Positions 9,492 through 17,907 of a stretch of 21,716 nt of DNA are shown piece by piece; position 1 is the stretch's first letter, and every line of letters begins with the position of its first letter. This DNA comes from Holtermannia corniformis (taxonomy: Eukaryota > Basidiomycota > Tremellomycetes > Holtermanniales): assembly GCA_001599935.1 (NCBI GenBank), contig BCIJ01000015.1, positions 507,469-529,184 of the forward strand, given 5' to 3'. The notes under the pieces were generated by a model. That model had not been told where the DNA came from and ran no database searches. It saw nothing but the letters and a program-made list of their open reading frames with translations. The position numbers and the translations under genes are program-made.

Positions 9492-10250
9492 ATGTCGCTG
9501 ACCGATCGACCCCTCGCGCTCCTCTGCGTCGCTCTGCTGGGGTGTGGGATCGTACTGTTGAACGCGCTGCTTCAGAGGCCTGCGGTGAGTGCTCGTTGCT
9601 TCGACGACGTTGCTCACGTCTAGCAGCCGGAAGTGTTGCCGACAGCGCATCGCCAACCCGCTGCATCCTTTACCCTCAAGAGATGAAACGTGCAAGTCCC
9701 ACGTCCATCAGGAGTCACGACCGACCGCGCACGGTTGGTCTGGGCCGTTCCTCCCGGATCCGACAGACTGTTTTCATACCCCTACGGAAATCCACTGCGA
9801 GACTCGGTCAACTGAACGGACCTCTCTACAACGATGTACGTTTCCCGCGTGAGCGCCAACCTTTCGAAGACCCATTGGAACCTTTGGCAATTCTCCTTGT
9901 ACATGTACGTGCGCTAACCACCACAGCAGCCTCAATTGCCCGTTACCTTTGGACGATCCACGCCGAGCAGTCAAGCAGTATCCAGCGGAATTCTTCATCG
10001 AGATGGGGAATGACATTGCCTGCAAGATCGGCCCCAGCTACAGTGGGCTGTCGAGACGGTCGATCCGGAAGAGCTCAAGTTTATTCGTCAGCAGCAGTGG
10101 AGTGTGACCGCGGCAGAGTTGGACCAGAGGATTGAAGAGGTGACTTCACGAGGGTGAGTCTCTCACAGCAAGACAAAGCTGACGACCAGCGGCGCGCACC
10201 TCTTTTCCCACGAGCCCGGCTCTTCAGCATGGATTGACCAAGGTAGGATG
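9492..10250 (+). pseudogene. Family B copy B3, frameshifted
   Basis: Exon 1 (9492-9584) is intact and encodes a 31-residue anchor (MSLTDRPLALLCVALLG and on) close to B1. Exon 2 after an acceptor at 9623 or 9626 matches B1 (EVLPTAHRQ against AVLPTAQSQ). It then loses one base and hits TGA at 9684, and the following donor has become GCAAGT. The signature exon starts GWSGPFLPDPTDCFHTPTE, then lacks 20 bp present in B1 (after the CACTGCGAGA block near 9803). Later fragments in other frames match LNGPLYNDVRFPRER, LDDPRRAVKQYP and AAELDQRIEEVTSRG. The terminal splice and GGAHLFSHEP are preserved at 10147-10220. Several independent frame breaks mean no functional B protein can be read. Confidence 0.75.
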
Positions 10251-10291
10251 TCGACTTGCATGAGCAAGACGAATACATTGGCTACCCGAGG

Positions 10292-10555
10292 GCAGAGCTG
10301 GACCAACAGCTTGAAAAGGTAGCCACGCGATTGCAAGTCTCTCACTGTATGGCAAATCTGACGACTGTAGCGAGTGTCTCGACGATGACGACCCTAGCGA
10401 GCATCTAGATGAGTTTGGCTCTCCAGCCTGGACTGATCGACCCAAGTCCAGGTGAGTACAATCGGCTTCTTGCTGCTTGTCGACTGACAGTGCGACGTAG
10501 TGCCCATCAGCTAGCACAACTGCAACCCGAGAAGATCTATGGAGTTGGACGATGA
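10292..10555 (+). repeat. Tandem partial duplications of the B terminal exons
   Basis: Directly after B3 its last-exon region recurs. 10292-10332 encodes AELDQQLEKVATR, parallel to AELDQRIEEVTSR of B3. It is followed by a 38-nt intron-like stretch (10333-10370) that starts GCAAGT instead of GTGAGT. The next exon-like piece (10371-10451) resembles the B3 tail (EHLDEFGSPAWTDR against AHLFSHEPGSSAWIDQ). It is followed by a good donor GTGAGT at 10452, acceptor GTAG at 10500, and a third tail, AHQLAQLQPEKI, resembling AHHFQALAIQEKI of B4. The unit is the B 3' end, repeated and diverged. Whether any of it is transcribed cannot be told. Confidence 0.55.
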
Positions 10556-10856
10556 TACAGAGATCTACTACACGAGTTTGATGATATTGATGTCCTACGG
10601 GGAGCTGGGTGAGCATAGGTAGTTTGGAACACACGACAGCACCGCGAGCCTGCGCTTTTTATGGTCAAAGGGGTCGCAGAAAGACCTCGTCTCATCGTCA
10701 TCACCCAACGTCCCGTGTCCGATTCCATCACAGTGTCCAATTGAGTTGTACGAGAGCGTTACAAAACCAGGCAATGTTTGTCTTGAGCTGTTCATTCGCC
10801 AACGATACCAATCACAAGCATATGCACCATTATAGAAGATACAGCACTGCAAGAAC

Positions 10857-11623
10857 CTAGATAATCGTTGTTAACACCTCCTCCCACGTCTGTGGATCAA
10901 TCTTTTGCAGTGCAACCTCAACGTCGTCATTCTGCGCAGCGTCAGACTACTAGGATCCCAGCAGTATAGGCGAGAGCTCACATACCGCATCGCACAGCCC
11001 TCTAGTGATCGCCTGTGACATGACTCCGTTGAGGAGTGTGTGCTGTTCGGGTGCTAAAGTCCACTTGCCTTGGAATGGGACCCAGCTGGAGCCCAAGCAC
11101 CAGAGAATAATTTGCGCAAATTGCTGCCGAGTACAATCATGCGCAGCCCCGTTTGCGATGTCGCGCGCCCGCTCGGCCCAATGGTGTACCTCACGAGGGG
11201 TTGAACCCTTGTGGTTGTAGGAGGCAGGTGCGATGTATGGGTAGTTGGGATACCGCGGGTTGTTGGGGTCTAGGCGATGACCGTCCCAGACCTCACGCAC
11301 GGCCACGGCGAGAGCCTGAGTGCATCAGTCGCTGTTCAAACCTCTCCGCACGAACTCACCGGTGCTATATCCCGAGAGTGCTTTGCCTCGAGCCCATCAA
11401 TACTAACTGGAAACTCGTCCAAGTCTTCGACAAACGCCCAGCACTCCTCTTCTGCCATGAGACCGCTCTTCTCGACGATAGCGACCATTATGCGGCCCCT
11501 GCGGTCGATGCGCTCTTGAAGTTGACGGTGCCCGTTGAAGCGTACTCGAGCTACATCCTGAGCGAGTTCTGGTGTAGGATAAGGTTTGCGAGAAGGATGG
11601 GTGGGGGTGGTCAGGGAGGACAT
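10857..11623 (-). CDS. Family A protein A2, intact (unknown function)
   Basis: Three exons, 11360-11623, 10986-11315 and 10857-10931, all phase 0, encode 222 aa. The introns are 44 and 54 nt. Intron 1 has GTGAGT, CTGAT and CTCAG; intron 2 has GTATGT, CTGAC and GCAG. The ATG at 11623 has context ACCGCCATG. Exon-intron layout and conserved blocks match A1: VREVWDGHRLDPNN, YPYIAPASY, STPREVHHWAER, a W-x-PF block, QAITRGLCDA, then a last exon with L-xx-ID and QTWEE. The N-terminal exon is the most variable part. No signal peptide or membrane span is seen, so it is probably soluble. It is divergent from B4, with 173 bp between start codons. The function is unknown and no enzymatic motif is visible. 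Confidence 0.78.
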
Positions 11624-11796
11624 GGCGGTTGTGATGTACAACGGGACGTTCCGGGACTCAGTACTCCTGCAAATCCATGTTTGCATTCCGCCTGGAGCGG
11701 GCGACCCGCCTCGAACCAGTCGAGAAGCCACTGTCACGTGACTGGCCATTTAGATGTCATCAGACTCGTTCGCCGTTCCCCTCTTCTCGCAACGAC
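11624..11796. promoter_or_regulatory. Shared intergenic region of divergent pair A2/B4
   Basis: These 173 bp separate the opposite start codons of A2 and B4. The octamer CACGTGAC at 11735-11742 lies about 60 bp before the B4 ATG. The same octamer lies about 66 bp before the B2 ATG (8473-8480). CACGTG is the core E-box bound by fungal bHLH proteins; that a bHLH factor acts here is inference. Confidence 0.4.
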
Positions 11797-12559
11797 ATGC
11801 TCTTCAGATTAATCTGCCATCTGGTACTCGCGCCGCTTGCGCTGCTCCGAAGACTGGTTCAGCAACCGACTGGCGCTCTTCAGAGACTCGTCGGCAGTGT
11901 CTTTTGGTACTACTCATCCCTGTCACCACAACCGCCAACGCCAACGCCCACGGTCGACTCGTCTCACGTACGTGCAGAAACACATCACCCAACCGTTCAC
12001 ATCTCACAGCCTGGCTGGTCTGGCCCTTTCCTCCCGGATCCAATGGAGTTTTTCGACGCGCCTCCCGACGTGCATCTCGAGATTGACCGGAAAATGGAAC
12101 AAGCAGGCTGCCCGATGCGCGACCGAGCCCGTTACCCCTGGAAACCCACCGACATCCCCATGTACACAATCTACTCATTCTTTGCCCGGTATATGACTAT
12201 ACGCTACAACGAATACGTTCGTCATGTGCTCCACCTGCTGCCCGAGGACGACCCTCGCCGGGAGGCATTGGCATCTCCCCAATGGTATTTTTTTGGCAAA
12301 ATGGCCGACGAAATCAGAATAACTATCAACCCCTACCTCTGCATCCTTGAAGGTGCTTATGCCTCGCGCGACCCCCTGATGATCCATCGAGCATGCAAAC
12401 GGATAGAGGAGGAGGGCTGCAGCGAAGCCGAGTTGCGGAGGCGGATCGAGAGGGTGACGCCACGGGGGTCAGTCACTGCTGCTTCCCGATCGCGCTGATT
12501 CCAACAACGCCAGCAACGCACACCATTTCCAAGCACTAGCAATCCAAGAGAAGATCTGA
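11797..12559 (+). CDS. Family B membrane-anchored protein B4, intact (unknown function)
   Basis: Three exons (11797-11967, 12010-12467, 12514-12559) encode 224 aa. The equivalent of B1/B2 intron 1 is not found; the first exon runs 57 codons. The intron before the signature exon (11968-12009, GTACGT...CACAG, 42 nt) is a multiple of three without stops, so unspliced RNA would also be readable. The last intron (12468-12513) has GTCAGT, CTGAT and CCAG, and yields the tail NAHHFQALAIQEKI, matching NAH in B2. The N-terminus MLFRLICHLVLAPLALLRRLV is hydrophobic then basic, a likely anchor. The body begins PGWSGPFLPDPMEFFDA, then H-x-EIDRKMEQAG, EDDPRRE, a helical part and RRRIERVTPRG. An in-frame upstream ATG at 11677 exists. 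I chose 11797 because it lines up with the other B starts (AACGAC before the ATG). Confidence 0.78.
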
Positions 12560-12675
12560 CGGCGCTGAGAGGAAAGCGAGAGGAGGTTAACGGCGTTCTG
12601 AGAGGAGAGGAGATCAAACAACATCAAACGAAATCTTGGTCTTGTCATATCTATGCATGCCGCTACGACCTACAA

Positions 12676-15398
12676 CTAGACGGCGACGCCGTCGACGCCG
12701 TTTGTGACCTCTTCGACCTCTGCGTCCTCGACGACGCCTTCTGCCCGGGCGGCCGCGGCAAAGCTAAACGCCGGGCGGACCTCTTTCTTCTCCTTTGGCA
12801 AGTCCTTTTTCACTGGCGGAGGCGAGACGACCTTTTCTTGCGAGTCGGCACGCGACGGGTGGACGCGCTTGGGCTGGTCGCGAGGTTCGGCCTTGGCTTT
12901 GGCTGCAGCCTTGCGCTCCTCTTCACGCGCTTTGCGCTCTTCCTCGCGCTTGGCCATGCGCGCAGCCGCTTCGGCTTCACGCGCGGCAGTGTCGATCGGC
13001 TTGGCGTTGCCAAACGGCGACGCCTTGGCCGGCGTGGTGGCCGACGAAGCCGACCCGGCGTCACTTGCCGGAGGAGGGGTCGAGGTGGTCGAGCCGGTAC
13101 GAGGAAGCAGGTTGAGCGCGCGCCGGGTGATTTGCGGCGAGTTGGGGTTGCTCTCGCCATCGACACTGCCTTGCCGGCTGTTCAAGGTCGAACCTTTGCG
13201 TGCGCCACGCCAGTCGCGGTCTTCCGTCTCGGTCGTCGGCGTTCTCGGCTGACTCGGTTCAGGAGCGCGGAATCGTGAGCCTCGCGACCACGTCTGCTCA
13301 CTGTCCGCTAGGCCTGGGCTGACAGCTGCCGGACCGCGATGAGGCGGTGCCTCACGACCAGTGTCAAGAGGCCGAGCACTTCGCCAAGCGCTCGCATCAT
13401 CGGCACCAGGACCTTCACGCTGGAAGCCTGGGCCTGAAGACTCGCGCCGCGGGGCACCAGCCGCAGGGACAAACTTGCTGCCTCGCGCGGCCGACCAGTC
13501 GCGGTCCTCGTCGATACGGGGGCTGTCGAATGACCGTCCGGGACGAGACGAAGCGGCAGGGGTAGGAAGGGGACCGGTACGACGCCATTGCGACGTCTCG
13601 TCGGCGAGCGATGGGCCAAAGCCGCCGCTCCGGGAGGTGGCTGACATTAGCGATTTCAATCACGATTGTCAACTTACGAGGCTCGGCTACGCTGATCCGC
13701 ACGGTGCGCCCAAGCAGTTGCCCACCCGTCATCTCGAGCGCCGACTTGAGCCCGTCCTGGTCGCTAAACTCGACATAGCCAAAGCCCTTGGGCTTGCCGT
13801 CGTGGTCCTTGATCAATTTGTGCGATACAGTCTGAGGTCAGCGCTGTCTGCGAGACGATGACTCACGCTAATGCCGGTGAAGAAATCTTGGAGGTCCCCC
13901 TCGCCCGTCTCGAACGTGAGGTTGCCGACAAACGCCGTGTACGGCGGCCGGGTTGGGATCGGGAGCTCATCACGGGGTGGTCCCCGGTCGCGGTCTGCCA
14001 GTGCCGGGCGGCTCTCAAAGTAGCCGGGATCACCGCGGCGTAGCGCGTTGGGGTCCTTGGGCGCAGCTAGGGTCGTCAGCATTGCTCGAGTGCAGTTGGC
14101 CGGAGTGCAGGGTGTGGCAAGTGTGATGTGCGTGAGTCAAGCGCGGCCAAGCCGGCTGCCAATTGTTCTATGTTGTTGCGTCGCTGCTATCCGACAGTGA
14201 ATACCTGAATGACAGCTGCAGGGCATGGTGCGCCTGCTACGGCGCAGGAAGCGCGGACCTAGATCTAGACAGGTGATCATTGCAAGCCCGTCACTGTCGT
14301 ACTTGAACATTCTGCCAGGCAAAGCGGCCACCCCCGGGCGGGACCCAGCGTCGATGCAGCAGTTGATCCTCGTACGGAAGCAACCTAGACGCCGACATAA
14401 AGTTCAGCAGAGCACGTCTCAAAGCCAAGCCATCGTATTCGATCGCCGAACTGTGACGCAGCGGTGTGAGCACGTGTGACAATGGCGTCTCGATGGCAGC
14501 CTTTGGTGCGAGCACATCGCGCTGTGATCCGCAACCCGCATGATAAGGGTACTCGGGTGCGACCGAAGACAGCGATTCTGAAACTCATGAGGTCCGGGCC
14601 GCCATTCCGTAGGATCGTCTTCCAGACCCGGTCTTGTCGATGTGCTCTCCGTAAAGCGACGGTCAGGGCGACACAAGCAGCAGTTGATCCAACCACTGAC
14701 ACGACGAGCACGAGCGATACGTGCTCATGTGGCCATCACCGGCAGCCAGACGGCTACAAGGATCAAACTCACAAGGGCACAACGAAGCCGAGTGCACGTC
14801 GCAGCCGGCCGGTTAAACGGCGTGCCGGGCAGCGACTGGATCTCACTGAACACGCGGCCCGTGGGTTTTCAAGGTCGGCGATCGTTGCTACGACCGTACA
14901 GCCTCGAATGGCGATCGAGCAGCGGTGTTTCGCGAGGCTGGCCGACAACACATCTTGCCCGTGGTCCGGTTCCAAAATTTCTCCCTCAAGACATCTCACC
15001 GCCGCGTCCAGCCCGATCCCTTTCAAACCCCGACAAAGGACTCACGCGCCGTTGGGAGATCGTCAGCTTCGTCTGCCCACGACCCTGTGGCTGTTGGATT
15101 AGTCCCGACGCGTCATGGTATCGGGTTGGCGAGCGGGAGGTTTAATGCGATTGGGTCGATCCGAGGTGATGTAGATGTACGATAACGAGGAAAGATTCGT
15201 CAGCGCTAATCCTTGCAGGACACGTCGAGCGTGAAGACCAAACTCGGTAGAGATAGACTCCGCCCGACGCCTTCCTCGGACTCACCCTGATCGGCCACAA
15301 AGTCGGCGAGCGTCATCTTTTGCGCCTTTTGCTTCTTGGGAGCTGCAGCGCGGATGCATCAGCACCCTCCTACACCCTCGGTACGCGTACGCACGCAT
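12676..15398 (-). CDS. TIF3: Eukaryotic translation initiation factor 4B (eIF4B/Tif3)
   Basis: eIF4B is a cytoplasmic RNA-binding factor that stimulates eIF4A helicase and mRNA recruitment. Six coding exons (15395-15398, 15286-15342, 15046-15084, 13867-14066, 13678-13831, 12676-13640) sum to 1419 nt, 472 aa, with all phases joining. The N-terminus reads MPPKKQKAQKMTLADF and then GSWADEADDLPTA, the usual eIF4B start. One RRM spans about residues 75-152, with RNP2 AFVGNL (78-83) and RNP1 KGFGYVEF (115-122). After it come repeated arginine/tryptophan motifs (DRDWSAARG, DRDWRGARKG, TWSRGSRF), a long Lys/Glu/Ala-rich helical stretch, and a low-complexity end (TNGVDGVAV). The first coding exon is only ATGC. 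Intron 3 (14067-15045) is 979 nt, against 35-52 nt for introns 1, 4 and 5 and 201 nt for intron 2. The ATG at 14082 lies inside that intron's branch region and is not the start. Confidence 0.93.
14067..15045 (-). other. 979-nt intron of eIF4B with unassigned content
   Basis: The donor is GTGAGT at 15045, the branch GCTGACG lies near 14080, and the acceptor is CCCTAG at 14067. The flanking exons join in frame (DDLPTA|PAPKDPNAL). The content is GC-rich and non-repetitive to the eye. Two stretches share GGATCAACTGCTGC (about 14354 and about 14688 on the minus strand). Frames of 74-108 codons on the minus strand and 167-208 on the plus strand exist, but none resembles a known protein or families A/B. 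It may be an old inserted element or host a non-coding RNA. Confidence 0.55.
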
Positions 15399-15565
15399 TG
15401 CTGCTATTGATCTTGGTTGTTAAAGTGAAGAAAGCGTTGATGCGGTTGAAATGTTGCAAAGGGAGGTACAAACCCCTTGAAACGGCGATCGGCGTTATCC
15501 GGCGTTATCGCGCGGGGGTTAAGCGGCCAACTTTAGCGATAGTATAAACTGCATAGACCAGACCA

Positions 15566-17649
15566 CTAGCAAATGAACAGCAGGTTGGTGTCAATCGGGT
15601 GCGAAGCCGACAGTTGCTGCGTGTGTCAGGTGCGTTAGAGGATCACACACACGGCGCACCGGCTTCTGCGAGTACTTGTTCCGGAGCTCGTCCCGGATCG
15701 TGTTCAAAAGCTGCTTGTAGCTCTGCTCGGGGTACTTGTTGAGCGCGGCGATGAACGCGTACGACATTGCGCCGGTGGCCACGGAAGCGACTTGAGTGTC
15801 GGCGCTCTGCGGCGTGTTAGCGAGTGGGGAGTGCACGGCGCGCGAGAGGTCAAATTGAGGAGCGCATTGGGAGAAAATGGGTAGCGCGCCGGGAGAGGCC
15901 ACGGCGATAGGCGGAGTCATAATAGACGTTGGCCGCACACGGTCGGAACACGATAGCGCCAACGCACCGTTTGGTCATCCTTGCAGCCGCTAAACTGGAT
16001 ACAGTCCGCGGGCGAAGTCTTGGTCTGGCGCGCGCGCTCCACAGCGCCCGAGTTACTGCCCATCATCTGCTTGCCAATCCTACATGCTATCAGCGCCGTT
16101 GCTCCACACAAGTGCCCAAACTGACCCCATGAGCCCCTTGAGCATGCCGCTCGTGTCGCCCCTGCTGTCAGTACGAGCTACGCGCGCCGCCACCTACTTG
16201 AGGTAGCTCATGCCGCTGTTGAGGAGTCCCTGGCCGGCGTCTGCGAGCAGGTTGGGCTCCTTGATGACCCCCTCGGTCGAGTAGACGTAGGGTAGATCCG
16301 ACGCTGTGCCGGAATGGCACGAGTCGAAGATCATGGTCAGCCGGCAGCCGGCCGGAAGGGGCTTGACGAGCACGTCGTGGCTGATTGTCAGTGCCGTTTG
16401 GCGGATGCAACTCACACTACGGTGTCAGCTGGTTCAACCAGAGGAAAACTCACTTTCATCATCAACAATATGGCCTGCCTGCTTGAAATCGAGCGGGTAG
16501 ATGACTGCGATCAGCTCACGCAAACACACGACGACCCACCTTCATCATAGCCGTCATCCTCGTCACCGTTCAAATCCTTAGTCTGCCCGCCGTGACCAGA
16601 ACTGACCATCAGCGCGCCCCACACACCCCGCAACGCACTAGTGGAAGAACAAACTATCGTTCGGCTGAGCACCCTGCACGAGCCAGCGCATCGCCTGAAG
16701 CATATTGGCGCGCGTCGGGATCTGGCGCGGGTTACGCGCGTCATCGGTTAGCATGACCATGTCTTCCGATCGGTACTTGTAGCGGTCTACCGTTAGCGCG
16801 ATCACGCGGGGGGCACTCACCGATCAGGAATTTCTGCACATTGTGCGCGTCGTTGATACACCCGGCTAGCGCTGAACTCGTGCCGACGTAGTTGATCCCG
16901 ATCTGCAGTCAGCAAGGTCGGCGAGAGGAGAGCTTACGCAAAGCGCCTTGCGCTTGCCGGTGCCTGCCAGTTCAGCGTATGGTAACTCGCGTGCGCTAAC
17001 CTACACTGCGAATACTGAAAGTAGGGCTGCTGCACGCCGCCCTGGCCCTGCATCTGTGGACCATAGTGCTGCTGCTGCGACGGTGGGCGATCTGTCGGTC
17101 AGCTCGGCTCATTCACGACGGCAGACCTACGGGGTGCACCTCCAGGCGGGTGGTTCGCGCGCTGATACTCTTGGTTCGGGTTATACCCCGCGCCACTGCC
17201 GTCAGCCCAAGTCTCCCAGATCGAACATACGTTTGCGCATAGTGCTGCTGAGGAGGAGCACCCGTCGGCACGCCATAACCCGGGTTATACCCATCTCCGC
17301 CGTAGCTAACTCGTCAGCCCGCTCTCGAGACGCATCAACATACCCTCCATACTGCTGCTGCTGCTGCGGAGGCGGAGGCGCATTGTAGCCTCCCTGCTGG
17401 TAGCCGTTTCCGCCAAAGCTCGGCGGTGGAGGCGGTGCGCCGAAGCCTCCCCTATGACTACGTCAGCCATAGTCATGCACTTGTGCGCGACGGACCCCGG
17501 GAACGGGGGTGGTGGCGGCTGGCCGTAGCCTCTGCGATGTATCAGCATGAGTTTGGGCGCTGGGACTGGACTTGCGGCTGCTGGTTGGCCCATGGCGGCG
17601 GCGGCGGCTGGTTGTGATGGCCGCCTCCGGGGTACTGATTCCAGGACAT
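15566..17649 (-). CDS. MCA1: Class I metacaspase (Mca1/Yca1 type), 17 exons
   Basis: Metacaspases are caspase-fold cysteine peptidases that cleave after Arg/Lys, act in stress response, aggregate clearance and cell death, and are usually calcium-dependent. My model has 17 exons, 1353 nt, 450 aa, with every junction in phase. Residues 1 to about 153 form a Pro/Gln/Gly/Tyr-rich prodomain with a Q5 run, as in class I fungal enzymes. The peptidase domain starts about [15 protein letters not shown]. Catalytic His240 lies in FFHYSGHGG and catalytic Cys296 in IFDSCHSG. The p10-like end has [14 protein letters not shown] and [11 protein letters not shown]. Introns are 34-46 nt except one of 161 nt (15807-15967). 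Exon 12 is a single base (16416). Without it the HDVLVKPL block and Cys296 fall out of frame. Start 17649 gives [10 protein letters not shown]. It lies between the Ubp3 and eIF4B genes on the same strand. Confidence 0.95.
16381..16453 (-). other. Two back-to-back introns separated by a 1-nt exon (metacaspase)
   Basis: Exon 11 ends in the first base of a codon (GAT GAT GAA A, 16454). Intron 11 (16417-16453, 37 nt) has GTGAGT, CTGAC and CGTAG. The single T (plus-strand A at 16416) follows. Intron 12 (16381-16415, 35 nt) has GTGAGT, CTGAC and ATCAG. Exon 13 begins C CAC GAC GTG. The joined codon is A-T-C (Ile), giving [13 protein letters not shown], where the family usually has DDEMH or similar. 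Removing both as one intron puts the catalytic-Cys exon out of frame; keeping either intron brings a stop. Confidence 0.85.
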
Positions 17650-17907
17650 GTCGGGTTCTATCGATTGCTGCGAGGTGGGAGATGACGCTTGTGCGATCTA
17701 GTACAGTAGCTGGGTTCTTCCGGTGATCAAGAAGCGCTCCAAGCTGTTGTCAACGGTTGTAGTGGTGGGAAGACCGCTGCGCGACTGGATCCGCGTCACG
17801 GGGACAGCTCTAGCACGACGCTCGCATGAGCAGTGCTAGGAGAAGTAGCAACCGCCGCTACCGAATCTAGCAAGACCAGCCAGTCTGCACTACCATGCAA
17901 TGCATTG

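Noticed and set aside
2782..11796. Divergent A/B pairs as a mating-type homeodomain locus
   Set aside because: The head-to-head layout recalls basidiomycete HD1/HD2 pairs, but neither family shows a WF-x-N-x-R helix-3 motif or other homeodomain residues.
12704..13252. 182-codon plus-strand frame, and others nearby
   Set aside because: It is antisense to the low-complexity, GC-rich C-terminal exon of eIF4B, and is a typical shadow.
13813..14082. ATG at 14082 as the eIF4B start
   Set aside because: It sits in the CTGAC branch-point and acceptor region of intron 3. The true N-terminus (KKQKAQKMTLADF, WADE) is upstream and joins in frame.
14476..15145. Plus-strand frames of 208 and 167 codons in the large eIF4B intron
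   Set aside because: There is no recognisable motif, intron or start context. They overlap an eIF4B exon on the other strand. The content is kept as an open question rather than called a gene.
17041..17370. CTG/CAG triplet runs as microsatellites of note
   Set aside because: They encode the Gln runs of the metacaspase prodomain, which is normal for class I fungal enzymes.
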